Virus record (IMG/VR): IMGVR_UViG_3300023174_000038
Span: 284,702 to 348,701 of that record
DNA: 64,000 nt
Reading direction: 5' to 3' (one strand)
Origin: a virus
Under the pieces are notes generated by a model. It was given only the letters and a program-made list of their open reading frames with translations, searched no databases and was not told where the DNA came from. Of the stretch, positions 52,727 through 61,135 are shown piece after piece. Both the position numbers and the translations under genes were made by a program. Each line of letters opens with the position of its first letter. Within the stretch, counting starts at the first letter, position 1.

Positions 52727-53143
52727 ATGAACAATATCTCGGCAGGCGTTTTCTTTTACGCTAAAAACACACAACGATTCTTATATCTACTTAGAACGGA
52801 CAACAAAAATCCGGGTAATTGGGGTATACCAGGTGGTAAGATTGAGAATGGTGAAACATTACTTGTGGGTATTGAAAGAGAATGTACGGAAGAAATTGGA
52901 TACTTCCCTAAAAATCCAAAACTAGTACCAATACAAAAGTTTGTTAATAATACATTTACATATCATACATTCTTTTGTGCAATAGATGAAGAATTTATCC
53001 CAGTATTAAATTATGAACATTGCGGATATGCATGGGTAGGTGATACTCAATATCCTAAACCATTACATCCCGGATTGTTTAGTACAGTAAATTTTGATGT
53101 TGTGCAGAAGAAATTAAAAGCACTTACGAAAAAACGGTCCTAA
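52727..53143 (+). CDS. NUDIX hydrolase
   Basis: 138 residues. The NUDIX box is complete: G37, E43, R51-E52, E55-E56 and G58 in the pattern Gx5Ex7REUxEExGU. Leading residues FLYLLRTDNKNPGNWGIPGG form the usual beta strand and loop. NUDIX enzymes cleave nucleoside diphosphates linked to another moiety, such as oxidised dNTPs, NAD or RNA caps; substrate unknown. It has its own promoter and ends in a strong terminator, so it is a separate transcription unit. Confidence 0.9.
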   Translation: MNNISAGVFFYAKNTQRFLYLLRTDNKNPGNWGIPGGKIENGETLLVGIERECTEEIGYFPKNPKLVPIQKFVNNTFTYHTFFCAIDEEFIPVLNYEHCGYAWVGDTQYPKPLHPGLFSTVNFDVVQKKLKALTKKRS

Positions 53144-53155
53144 GACCGTTTTTTT
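53131..53155. terminator. bidirectional rho-independent terminator
   Basis: 7-bp stem AACGGTC/GACCGTT with loop CTAA (in which the NUDIX stop sits), followed by a T run on both strands. It separates convergent genes. Confidence 0.88.
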
Positions 53156-53468
53156 ATTTTAGTAGTTTTGCTATTGTATCAAAACCAAGTGACCCTATCA
53201 CTATGCCTGCCCCCATCATCATCCATCTCCACTTTTCTAGTGCAGAGACTTTTGATCCCAGTTCCTTATGAGCAATAACATCTTCGTTACGCATATTATT
53301 TAGAAGTGTTCTAGTTTCTTCTGCGTTACGGTCAAGACATTCATGCATCTCTTTAAGACTACTTTTGATTTCGCTGACATCTTGTTCAATGTTTTTAAAT
53401 TGAACTTGAAGTACAGCGATATCAGTTTTAGTAGTCTGTGCCGGCATCTTAATAGTTTTCGTAATCAT
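53154..53468 (-). CDS. small coiled-coil protein with C-terminal membrane helix (XhlA-like)
   Basis: 104 residues; TAATG overlap with the gene before. Residues 10-80 form a coiled coil (VLQVQFKNIEQDVSEIKSSL), followed by KWRWMMMGAGIVIGSLGF (80-97), a single membrane helix. This is the build of haemolysin XhlA/holin-like phage proteins, which attach to the membrane at lysis. Could also be a spanin-like partner. Confidence 0.65.
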   Translation of the reverse strand: MITKTIKMPAQTTKTDIAVLQVQFKNIEQDVSEIKSSLKEMHECLDRNAEETRTLLNNMRNEDVIAHKELGSKVSALEKWRWMMMGAGIVIGSLGFDTIAKLLK

Positions 53469-54862
53469 TAAGCATTAGCAATCGTTACGATTGGGTTAGG
53501 CTGACCGTTAGCAGCATTAGCGGCGTAAGCAGTATTGAATGTAGCAATAACGTCAGGGTTAACGCTATAAACAACAGCAGTACCTGTACCAGATCCTGAA
53601 GCAGTAGCAGTAAATGTTACACCTGTCATATTAGATGATGCACCAACTGCTGTCCAGTTAGTTGTACCAGTAGAATAAATTGTATATACTGTACCTGCTG
53701 ATATTGATCCGGCTGCAACTTGCGCTGGGAATATTTCACTGTTATAATCATTAATACTTGAAACATATGCTGTAGCTGATGCATCATCAGTAGAAAGAAT
53801 GTTCATTGTATTTGGTGTCAATGCTGTATTTGCTACGTTAGCAGTATAGCATTGTGCTGTTAAACCAGTTGTACCACCTGTAACTAGATATTTTGTTTTG
53901 CCTTTTTGACGAACAATATAACCAGCTTCATCATTAGCATAAACATATGCGGCATTACTTGCTACAACATTTGCATTAGCTGTTAATACAACACGATTCA
54001 TAAGAGCATTGGCTGTTACAGACGCATTGGCTGTGACAGCTTGTACAGCACCACCTTGACTAGTAGAAACCGTGAACGCGGCTGCGTTAGCAATAGTTTT
54101 AACAAAATATGTTGTACCTGTAGTTAAACCACCAAAATTAGCACTAAACTGAATTGGCATATCTTCTATAAGAGTTTGTGCATTACCTGAAGTTCCAATA
54201 ATGCTACCTGATACTGTAGTATTTGCTACTGCAACACTAACATTACCTTTTGTTGCACTTGCAAAACCTAGATTAACATAATCAGTACTACCATTAATAT
54301 TAGCAACAGCAACTTGAAGTGCTGCGCCAGTAGTCAAATTAGCTAAATCAGTACCTACACCTACTACTACATTACTAGTGTTAACCGCTACTGGTGTGTA
54401 TAATGTACCTGTTCCATTAATACCAATTGCAACTTGTGCTAATACTTGTTTACCAACAATAGCTGTATTACCACCAACTACACCGTATGTAGCTGAGTTA
54501 GTTGCCGGAAAACCTGCACCGGATACTGGGTTATTGAAATAAGCATCAACAACACCAAATGACACTCTAACTGATTGAGTAGTAGTATCAGTCATTGTTG
54601 CCAAAACTTGCGGTTGAACACTTAAGTCTGTTGCAGATACACTAAATGTAGTATTTGATAATATTACATTTACGAAATATGTAACACCTGCTGTTAGACC
54701 ACCAACTGTAGTAGCTACTTGGAATGGCATTCCTTTAGCTACACCAACTGTTGGACTAGTTGTTAGATTTCCACCTGATACTGTAACGATACTGCCTGTT
54801 TGTGCTGTATCAGTAATTGTTAAGACTGCTTGAGCCTTTGCGATTTTTAGAGGACGTCCCAT
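53468..54862 (-). CDS. beta-repeat structural protein
   Basis: 464 residues, starting MGRPLKIAKAQAVLTITDTA. Two copies of the unit F...VGGLTxGVTYFVxxI...FSVS (about 45-80 and 240-285), plus YTIYSTGTTNWTAVGASSN near 400 and a short Asn/Ala tail. The same unit occurs in tail genes at 22735 and 24024. It has the longest structured leader in the window, which suggests a highly expressed virion protein, maybe a decoration or fibre shaft. Confidence 0.65.
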   Translation of the reverse strand: MGRPLKIAKAQAVLTITDTAQTGSIVTVSGGNLTTSPTVGVAKGMPFQVATTVGGLTAGVTYFVNVILSNTTFSVSATDLSVQPQVLATMTDTTTQSVRVSFGVVDAYFNNPVSGAGFPATNSATYGVVGGNTAIVGKQVLAQVAIGINGTGTLYTPVAVNTSNVVVGVGTDLANLTTGAALQVAVANINGSTDYVNLGFASATKGNVSVAVANTTVSGSIIGTSGNAQTLIEDMPIQFSANFGGLTTGTTYFVKTIANAAAFTVSTSQGGAVQAVTANASVTANALMNRVVLTANANVVASNAAYVYANDEAGYIVRQKGKTKYLVTGGTTGLTAQCYTANVANTALTPNTMNILSTDDASATAYVSSINDYNSEIFPAQVAAGSISAGTVYTIYSTGTTNWTAVGASSNMTGVTFTATASGSGTGTAVVYSVNPDVIATFNTAYAANAANGQPNPIVTIANA

Positions 54863-54946
54863 TTGATTTTCCTTTATAAAATTAGCGGGTTCTAGCCGCT
54901 ACGCAGTGGGTTACTGCATAAACTCTCCGAATGAGAATGTATTATA
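54863..54946 (-). promoter_or_regulatory. structured 5' leader with two hairpins
   Basis: Between the late box and ATG 54862 lie stem-loops GCAGT/ACTGC (54903-54907 with 54913-54917) and AGCGG/CCGCT (54884-54888 with 54896-54900), then AAGGA. Probably stabilises or regulates the mRNA, as leaders of abundant T4 proteins do. Confidence 0.55.
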
Positions 54947-54954
54947 TATTTATC
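54947..54954 (-). promoter_or_regulatory. late promoter box GATAAATA
   Basis: GATAAATATA, 84 bases upstream of ATG 54862. Confidence 0.6.
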
Positions 54955-54968
54955 TAAAAAGGTAAAAT

Positions 54969-55523
54969 TTAAGACAGAGGTCCGCCCAATGCCGGTGTAG
55001 CATTTACACCAGATGTACCTGTATTAGGATGAGGGGCTCCTAATTCGGTAATACTTATCTGATCGGTGCCGGCGCCGTTTTTAAGAAATGATACGATATT
55101 ACCTTGGCCTACAATAATACTATTTAAAATAGTATTTTTAGGAATAATAGTGCTGTTAGCATCTGCTATTGTGTATGGAACACCATATGGATTATATCTT
55201 GCTGTTGCATTACTAATTGCTACGGCTGAATTAGTAGTCAGTGTCAGGCTTATATTATTGGCGATTGCTTTTACAACACCTGCAGTATTTCCTGCAGTAT
55301 TACCAATCCAGGCACCAACATTTAATTGAGTAGTAAATGATGTTCCTGATCCAGTTACTGTATTACTATTTGTTGCACAAGTTAATGTACCTGTCAATGC
55401 AACATTGGGGAAACTAGTTGTGTATTGAATTGCAGTATCAGTTGTAGCAATTTGTACTTTATCAGTAGCAATGTTTCCTGATGTTATTACTGCTGAACTC
55501 GGTGTATATACATATGATGCCAT
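54969..55523 (-). CDS. beta-rich structural protein
   Basis: 184 residues, no charged-rich segment; Thr/Asn/Ala/Val-rich with strand pairs (LTGTLTCATNSNTVTGSGTS; NAVAISNATARYNPYGV). SIIVGQGNIVSFLKNG suggests a beta-sandwich. Lies 18 bases after the fibre gene and is likely co-expressed. Virion surface or fibre-associated role inferred. Confidence 0.6.
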   Translation of the reverse strand: MASYVYTPSSAVITSGNIATDKVQIATTDTAIQYTTSFPNVALTGTLTCATNSNTVTGSGTSFTTQLNVGAWIGNTAGNTAGVVKAIANNISLTLTTNSAVAISNATARYNPYGVPYTIADANSTIIPKNTILNSIIVGQGNIVSFLKNGAGTDQISITELGAPHPNTGTSGVNATPALGGPLS

Positions 55524-55541
55524 TTTATTTTTCCTATTATT

Positions 55542-57479
55542 TTAAAGTCTGCCGACTGCTACTTCAATGATACCTTCTATACCATCAAAGTTTTCTAATG
55601 ATTTACCAATTACTGTACCCAATATTGGAAAGAGTGCTTGCCGTGCAAAGCCATAACCTGCACTAACAAGCATATCACCCTTTTTAATATTTCCACGTAC
55701 TTTACATGGAACACGACCTTGTAATGCTAACGCAACTGTATGTTCACCTGCACATGCGCTATTCATTACATATGCTGGATTAGTTGAGACTATGCCTGCA
55801 ACCTTTGTTGTAGCATCATCTGCTATAGTAACTTCTTTTTCACCGCCGAATGCCAATACAGTACCCGGTTCATAATGTTGGTCAGCTTCGTAATATTCTG
55901 CTAAGTCAGCATAGGTTGCTAGTAATCTAGAACCAGTAGTTAATGACCAATTACCAGTAATATTACCTACTGTAACGTTAGATCCTGTTGTAAGATTTGC
56001 ACCATAGAATGTTGCCGCACCAGTTCCTACTTGACCAGTATATGTTGGTAAATATGCCGCAACATTTGAATTACTATATGCACCTGCAAAACTTATTGAT
56101 ACACCATTAGCATAGTAATAATTATCTGTTTTAATACCACCAGTAGCTACGTTAGCAGATACCGTTAAACTAGTTAATGTACCTGTACTAGTAATATTGG
56201 GTTGTGCCGCGGTATATACTGTTCCAGCTACTAATGCATTAGCTACTTGACCTGATATGTTAGCGGCTGGTATAGATGTTAATCCAGTTGCCGCACCATA
56301 ATGTGTGCCAGTTACATTAGCACCACTTATATTGCCTGTAACTGCTAATGATGTTAGTGTACCTACACTCGTGATATTTGGTTGTGCCGCGGTATACACA
56401 GTACCTGCTACTAATGCATTAGCTACTTGTCCGGATACATTAGCTCCGGCTACTGAGTTAGCAGTACCTGCTGTTACCGCATATGTTGCGTTAGCAACTG
56501 TACCTGTAACGTTAGCACCTGGTATTGATGTTAATCCAGTGCCTGTTCCAAAATGATTACCAATTAAGTTTGCACCACTTATATTACCAGTAACTGCAAG
56601 TGAAGTTAATGTTCCCACTGAAGTAACGTTAGGTTGTGCCGCAGTTGTTAATGTACCAGTAACTAATGTACCTATTACATTTCCAGCTGTTACATTACCG
56701 GGAATAGCTACTGCGCCTGTAATTTTATTGAATGTAAATCCCGCATTGCCTTGAATTACATTATTATCGTTAAATTGAATTGTAGTATTACTACCACCGG
56801 CTGCACTAGTTCCAGCACCACCTACACTAGCAATTACTCTACCACCGCTTGTATATGTTGTGTATCCACTAGTATCTACTGGAGTAGTTAATCCGGAATC
56901 TGAATATAATGAAAAGGTATTAGAAGTTAGTACATTTACATAATAACTATTACCATTAAGCTGTGTCATACCAAGAACATTAGTAATGGTTATTGCGGCG
57001 CCCTCAGTAAAGAAATTATCTTGTGTAGTAGTTACTACGCCCGGATTAGCTTTTGTTACAGCACTAATATATGCAGTAATTGTTGATTTAGGTGTCCAAC
57101 TTAAATTACCTACACCATCTGTTTCTAAAACGTAACCAATAGCACCGCCGGTAATAGTAATATTACCAACACTTCCTAAATTTATTTCCCCACCAGCTGA
57201 TCCACCTTTGTTAACCCAATTAGTTCCGTCATAACTCAATACTTGACCAGAGCCGGCTGCTACAATATTTAAATTGCCTTCACTGCCATTAATTTGACTA
57301 AAAGTTATGTTTGAATATGCAGTTAATACTTCAACATTTTCGTTTGGATTGGGTGTTGTAGTACCTATAAAAAGACGTTTAGCGTCATTAGCCCAACCTA
57401 ATTGGGCTTCATCTAATTGTGGCAGGTCTACAAGGTTACCTGTACGTTGTTGGATTTTAGATATCTGTATAATGGCCAT
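55542..57479 (-). CDS. tail fibre protein with conserved C-terminal domain
   Basis: 645 residues. The N-terminal 60 residues (IQISKIQQRTGNLVDLPQLD) are an attachment module. Region 70-230 has a beta domain with LNGNSYYVNVLTSNTFSLYS. Repeats AAQPNITSVGTLTSLAVTGN (about three) are shared with the 1761-residue fibre. The C-terminal 120 residues (ATYADLAEYYEADQHYEPGT; GGEKEVTI; KVRGNIKKGDMLVSAGYG; IIEVAVGRL) form a widespread phage fibre end domain. Late box upstream at 57508. Confidence 0.78.
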   Translation of the reverse strand: MAIIQISKIQQRTGNLVDLPQLDEAQLGWANDAKRLFIGTTTPNPNENVEVLTAYSNITFSQINGSEGNLNIVAAGSGQVLSYDGTNWVNKGGSAGGEINLGSVGNITITGGAIGYVLETDGVGNLSWTPKSTITAYISAVTKANPGVVTTTQDNFFTEGAAITITNVLGMTQLNGNSYYVNVLTSNTFSLYSDSGLTTPVDTSGYTTYTSGGRVIASVGGAGTSAAGGSNTTIQFNDNNVIQGNAGFTFNKITGAVAIPGNVTAGNVIGTLVTGTLTTAAQPNVTSVGTLTSLAVTGNISGANLIGNHFGTGTGLTSIPGANVTGTVANATYAVTAGTANSVAGANVSGQVANALVAGTVYTAAQPNITSVGTLTSLAVTGNISGANVTGTHYGAATGLTSIPAANISGQVANALVAGTVYTAAQPNITSTGTLTSLTVSANVATGGIKTDNYYYANGVSISFAGAYSNSNVAAYLPTYTGQVGTGAATFYGANLTTGSNVTVGNITGNWSLTTGSRLLATYADLAEYYEADQHYEPGTVLAFGGEKEVTIADDATTKVAGIVSTNPAYVMNSACAGEHTVALALQGRVPCKVRGNIKKGDMLVSAGYGFARQALFPILGTVIGKSLENFDGIEGIIEVAVGRL

Positions 57480-57507
57480 AAGTATAATTCTTTAGAAGAT
57501 TTATACT

Positions 57508-57515
57508 TATTTATC
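57508..57515 (-). promoter_or_regulatory. late promoter box GATAAATA
   Basis: GATAAATAA, 28 bases upstream of ATG 57479, after the stop of the exonuclease gene (57524). Confidence 0.6.
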
Positions 57516-57523
57516 ATTATTTC

Positions 57524-58210
57524 TTACAAGAACTGTTCATAATACTTCTCAACACGACTAAACCAAATATCACTATACTTGTCAAACTCAGTACCCTCTA
57601 GGATAAATTCCTGATATTCATTTGCGGCAGAACACATAAAAATAACACCTTTACGTATCTTTGTACCATGAACTTCATTATGTGCATTAGCATAAGCGGC
57701 TAATTGAACAAAATAATCTTCAATCCACTCACGTTTTTTAGGTTTATTTGTTTGTTTGTGATCCATGATAGCTTCATTACCGTCATGTATGCCTGCTAGG
57801 TCTGTTGTCCCTGCGTAAATTTTCGGATAATAGAGAGGAACTTCTGTGCCCCAATATTCATTGCATTTAACAAGACCTTGATTAATGATTGATTTGGCCA
57901 TTTGATGGCTTTGGATGCTATACGGATTGCTTCCGGGCTCATTGAGTACTCCTGTCTTAATGTAATCTTCTAGCCACTTGTGCATTCGTGTTCCACGACC
58001 TGCGGCTTCTGTTGTGATTTCTTGTGCTTTCTGAACACCAACTCGCTTTCGCCAGTTTTGCAATGCTTGTTTAGATTCTTCACTTTTAGTAGCATCTAGT
58101 ATTGTAGTTACACTAGGAAGTTTCTCGCCATCAGGTGTTGCATATTTACGTGACCCGTTTATTGTTTCTCTAAGTAAAGGAACATAATTATATTTGTTTG
58201 GAATGTACAT
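57524..58210 (-). CDS. PD-(D/E)XK exonuclease (MGME1-like)
   Basis: 228 residues from ATG 58210; an ATG at 58249 in the same frame would add 13 residues. The start (MYIPNKYNYVPLLRETING, then SVTTILDA) suits a Cas4/RecB-like nuclease. Core motifs: E123, D137 in GTTDLAG, and MDHKQT giving D150-x-K152, then a Q in VQLAAYANA. Similar to the mitochondrial MGME1-type exonucleases seen in T4-like cyanophages; it probably trims DNA ends in replication or recombination. Close to the Fe-S carrier, and Cas4-like relatives often bind Fe-S, but no Cys set is visible here. Confidence 0.78.
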   Translation of the reverse strand: MYIPNKYNYVPLLRETINGSRKYATPDGEKLPSVTTILDATKSEESKQALQNWRKRVGVQKAQEITTEAAGRGTRMHKWLEDYIKTGVLNEPGSNPYSIQSHQMAKSIINQGLVKCNEYWGTEVPLYYPKIYAGTTDLAGIHDGNEAIMDHKQTNKPKKREWIEDYFVQLAAYANAHNEVHGTKIRKGVIFMCSAANEYQEFILEGTEFDKYSDIWFSRVEKYYEQFL

Positions 58211-58254
58211 TAGACTATTATAATTTATTTTATAATTTAATGCTAGCATTTAGG

Positions 58255-58581
58255 TTAAACTCTAAAACTCTCTCCGCAACCGCATCGGTCACGCTCATTT
58301 GGGTTACTAAATTCAAACCCTTCATTTAACCCATTACGAACATAATCTACTATCATGTTCTTTAAGTATACATCATGTTTTTTATCTACTAGTACAATAA
58401 AATTTGGTTGTGCATAATTAATAGCAGATTCATCATAACTGTATTCATCAACATACTCTAATACATATGCCAAACCACTACATCCAGTGGTCTTGACGCC
58501 TATTCGTATTCCTAGACCCTTACCACGTTTTTTAATTATTTGTTGTATTTTATTGGAAGCTTTTTCGGTGATTGTAATCAT
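58255..58581 (-). CDS. A-type iron-sulfur carrier (IscA/SufA/ErpA family)
   Basis: 108 residues with all three family cysteines: C34 in TTGCSGLAY and C100, C102 in RCGCGESF near the end. The fold (ITITEKASNKIQQIIKKRG first helix) and length are normal for the family. A-type carriers bind and pass [Fe-S] clusters. A phage copy may supply clusters to phage or host Fe-S enzymes under iron stress. One base separates it from the upstream gene. Confidence 0.93.
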   Translation of the reverse strand: MITITEKASNKIQQIIKKRGKGLGIRIGVKTTGCSGLAYVLEYVDEYSYDESAINYAQPNFIVLVDKKHDVYLKNMIVDYVRNGLNEGFEFSNPNERDRCGCGESFRV

Positions 58582-58582
58582 C

Positions 58583-58906
58583 TTACTTCATTGCTTTGTG
58601 TGCCATTTGTTTGACAACTTTTTTACTATCTTCTTCTTCTGGTTCAACTGGAGTTTCTTGACCTTTAAATATAACCTTATCACCTTGAATATTTGATATT
58701 TTATTCTTCAATGGTGGCTTTTTAATCATATCATACAAATCTTGTTTTGCTAGTATGATATCATTATCTTTATAATATTGTAATAATTCATCAACTGACC
58801 AATCCGAATGTTGGTCACCACTATCAATTTCACTAGTGAGCTGACTTGTGACAGCTACTAATCTAACTAATAGTGGATTCGGATTTGATAGTTCAAATAA
58901 ACGCAT
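58583..58906 (-). CDS. conserved T4-like phage protein
   Basis: 107 residues. MRLFELSNPN start, then LVRLVAVTSQLTSEIDSG and a winged-helix-like stretch (LLQYYKDNDIILAKQDLYDM) followed by KKPPLKNKISN. The C-terminus is charged and Lys-rich. TAATG overlap with the 241-residue gene. The N-terminus resembles those of other putative capsid-targeted proteins, but the (I/L)xE/small site is weak here. Function unknown. Confidence 0.55.
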   Translation of the reverse strand: MRLFELSNPNPLLVRLVAVTSQLTSEIDSGDQHSDWSVDELLQYYKDNDIILAKQDLYDMIKKPPLKNKISNIQGDKVIFKGQETPVEPEEEDSKKVVKQMAHKAMK

Positions 58907-59631
58907 TATCTCTTTAAACGGCCAGCACCACCAACGGGTACTTCTTCGTCTGGTTCTTCAACGGAAATATCATCGTCAACACTGAAATCATCTTCACCGT
59001 CACCAGCTAAATCGCCAGACATATCTAAATCAGCAGATACATCTTCATCACCAAATGCATCATCTGCAGGGTTACCACCCATCATGTCACCACCTTGGCC
59101 AGTGATACCATTTAAAGCAGATTGCATTGTGCCTTTGCTTTGTGTTAATGCGGCTTGTACAGAAGTTAATGCTTCAGTAACTTGTTGGTTGAAAGTTTCA
59201 CTTTCATTTACACCAATCTCGCTTTGAACACCTGATGTTAATGCCGGTAATTCTTTTACTAACATATCAGATACTTCTTCAACCATCTTTTGTATTTGGT
59301 CGACCATGTCTTGGGCGGCAAGAACAACTTGTGACTTCTCAACTTCTTCGTTCTCTACCATAATACGAGTTCTAGGTAGTGATTGCAAATAGCTAAAATG
59401 GTCAGCTAATGCTTGTTCCATAAACACTAGTTTCATGTATGATGGACTAGTTTGGCTTTGGTAAAATTCAGTAGATGATTTAGTTTCATTAATCAATCCG
59501 CGAACTTTACTAAGCATAGACTTAGTTTCCGTAACGGTCATTCTCTTTGTATTGAACGGAAGAGAATAGTGTTCATTCAACGCCTGTTTAGCAGTTGATA
59601 TTTTTTTGTTGTCAAATTCAGTTAGTTTCAT
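58906..59631 (-). CDS. putative head/core protein with acidic tail
   Basis: 241 residues. MKLTEFDNKKISTAKQALNE (LNE at 20) and RGLINETKSS (INE/T) show protease-site-like spots. Middle region (FYQSQTSPSYMKLVFMEQAL; VVLAAQDMVDQIQKMVEEVS) is helical and looks like a conserved T4-like aquatic phage protein. The last 60 residues are an Asp/Glu-rich acidic tail ending GRLKR. This acidic plus helical form suits a scaffold or internal head protein; tentative. Late box 27 bases upstream. Confidence 0.55.
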   Translation of the reverse strand: MKLTEFDNKKISTAKQALNEHYSLPFNTKRMTVTETKSMLSKVRGLINETKSSTEFYQSQTSPSYMKLVFMEQALADHFSYLQSLPRTRIMVENEEVEKSQVVLAAQDMVDQIQKMVEEVSDMLVKELPALTSGVQSEIGVNESETFNQQVTEALTSVQAALTQSKGTMQSALNGITGQGGDMMGGNPADDAFGDEDVSADLDMSGDLAGDGEDDFSVDDDISVEEPDEEVPVGGAGRLKR

Positions 59632-59657
59632 AGTTATATTCCAAGACTAATATAAAG

Positions 59658-59665
59658 TATTTATC
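59658..59665 (-). promoter_or_regulatory. late promoter box GATAAATA
   Basis: GATAAATAC, 26 bases upstream of ATG 59631. Confidence 0.6.
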
Positions 59666-59680
59666 TTTTTTGTTTTATTG

Positions 59681-60160
59681 TTAGGGTTTTGTGTTAAATC
59701 TTTTAGTTTGCCATTTTTTGGAATCATTAATATATGTGTACAATTCATCCGTAAATTGTCTCTTTTTTAGCTTATCTTCACTTAATTTGGACAAAAATAT
59801 TAACCGATCATCAGTATTTTTGGCATTTTTAAACATCTTTGTATGCAATGATATATCTACTTCTAATCCAGCTAATAGATTGTCTAATTTAAGTATTCGG
59901 TTAGACTGATATAATAGATTTCTTTTATCAAATGTACACCAAGCTACGGCATGTTTAAGTACATTAAAGTTATGTGTAGTGAATGTAGTGTGCATTTTCA
60001 CTATATATTCATTGGTGCTAGACTTATTAATATGATACATATTGAATAATTCATAGCTATTGTCAGGGTTCTGAAAAATGATAACATCTTCTAATTGCCC
60101 TACAAAGTCAGTTTTCATTAGCTTTTCTAATTGCTTTTCTGGATTAGTACGTTTAACCAT
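59681..60160 (-). CDS. conserved phage hypothetical protein
   Basis: 159 residues, basic and helical at both ends (MVKRTNPEKQLEKLMK start; KWQTKRFNTKP end) with a beta centre (DVIIFQNPDNSYELFNMYHI). Overlaps the previous gene by 8 bases. No motif of known function. May form a complex with its partner. Confidence 0.6.
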   Translation of the reverse strand: MVKRTNPEKQLEKLMKTDFVGQLEDVIIFQNPDNSYELFNMYHINKSSTNEYIVKMHTTFTTHNFNVLKHAVAWCTFDKRNLLYQSNRILKLDNLLAGLEVDISLHTKMFKNAKNTDDRLIFLSKLSEDKLKKRQFTDELYTYINDSKKWQTKRFNTKP

Positions 60161-60611
60161 ATTTCACTACCTTAAAATATATGTTTTTAAGTTCATCAGA
60201 TGTATCTAAAAATGAGGGTAATTTGTCCCAAATCGTATCTGTTTTAATCATTGGTACTGTATCACAATCACTATATAATGATCCTAATTCATTAGTGCCA
60301 TCATAAAATACACTAGCATGTTGTATTTCAAAATCAAATGACCAGCAATTATATAACTCATTTTCTTGTTGTTGATATAGAAAGCCAAAGTCTGTAAATT
60401 CATCAAATCGTATTTGTATTTTTTTAGGAGTTCTAGTAATTTCAGGTTGACTACGTAATGATATAGCTTGTAATACTGTATCAAAATTACATTGTGTATT
60501 TCTTTTATGTAGCCAAGGTATCAATTCTTCATCCTCAACTGGACGACTTCTATTGACTACTCCTGTAGGGGTAATATCAAATAGTGTATAGCAAGTAATA
60601 GTGTAACTCAT
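60153..60611 (-). CDS. conserved T4-like phage hypothetical protein
   Basis: 152 residues. The N-terminus (YTITCYTLFDITPTGVVNRS) and FGFLYQQQENELYNCWSFDF resemble small proteins of T4-like aquatic phages with no assigned role. No signal or membrane segment. A degenerate late box TTAAATA stands five bases before its ATG. Confidence 0.6.
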   Translation of the reverse strand: MSYTITCYTLFDITPTGVVNRSRPVEDEELIPWLHKRNTQCNFDTVLQAISLRSQPEITRTPKKIQIRFDEFTDFGFLYQQQENELYNCWSFDFEIQHASVFYDGTNELGSLYSDCDTVPMIKTDTIWDKLPSFLDTSDELKNIYFKVVKYG

Positions 60612-60630
60612 ACTACTATTTAATAGAGGT

Positions 60631-60655
60631 AAAAAAACCCGAGAAATTCTCGGGT
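60631..60655 (-). terminator. rho-independent terminator after the 127-residue gene
   Basis: ACCCGAGAA/TTCTCGGGT stem followed by seven T on the minus strand, 20 bases after the stop at 60675. Confidence 0.88.
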
Positions 60656-60674
60656 CCTTTTAATTAAGTTAAAA

Positions 60675-61058
60675 TTAACCTGTGAATGTAGCTGTAGCTG
60701 TTGTAGTTACAGAATTAGACAAGCTAGCTGCCGTTAGAACTGCTTCTACAGCGGCATCTAAGGTTGTAGTTGTCCATGCGCCAACTGGATATACAGCCAT
60801 TGCTAGTGTATCATTAGTTGTATCTGTATACTCATACAAGTAAACTGTAGCTAATTGTTGTGTAGCTTGGATGATCAAATTAACTTGTGTACCTGTCAAA
60901 GCGCCAGTAGCTGTAATCGTGAAGAAGTCTAGCTTAGGACCTTGTGGTTGTACCGTAGCTCCTGAGGTAACAGCGTTTGCACCACTGTTTGTGTAAGCTG
61001 GGCTATCATAGTTAATTACCGGTAGTAAGTCACCGTTTGTTTTTGTAAATTGTGCCAT
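60675..61058 (-). CDS. small structural protein
   Basis: 127 residues, Thr/Ala-rich with NYDSPAYTNSGANAVTSG and a C-terminal TATATFTG. A beta-strand protein with one helix (TTTLDAAVEAVLTAASLSN). It forms its own late unit with promoter and strong terminator, fitting an abundant capsid or tail decoration protein. Not recognised as a named family. Confidence 0.6.
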   Translation of the reverse strand: MAQFTKTNGDLLPVINYDSPAYTNSGANAVTSGATVQPQGPKLDFFTITATGALTGTQVNLIIQATQQLATVYLYEYTDTTNDTLAMAVYPVGAWTTTTLDAAVEAVLTAASLSNSVTTTATATFTG

Positions 61059-61099
61059 TTTAAAATTCCTTTAAGTTTGTGAGCATATAGCTCTACTCT

Positions 61100-61107
61100 T
61101 ATTTATG
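61100..61107 (-). promoter_or_regulatory. late promoter box CATAAATA
   Basis: CATAAATAA, 41 bases upstream of ATG 61058. Confidence 0.55.
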
Positions 61108-61135
61108 CCTGGCACAAAAAAATCCAGGATTTGGC

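Noticed and set aside
61108-61128. Hairpin CCTGG/CCAGG as terminator of the ligase-like gene
   Set aside because: The T run lies in the loop and not after the stem, so it does not have terminator form.
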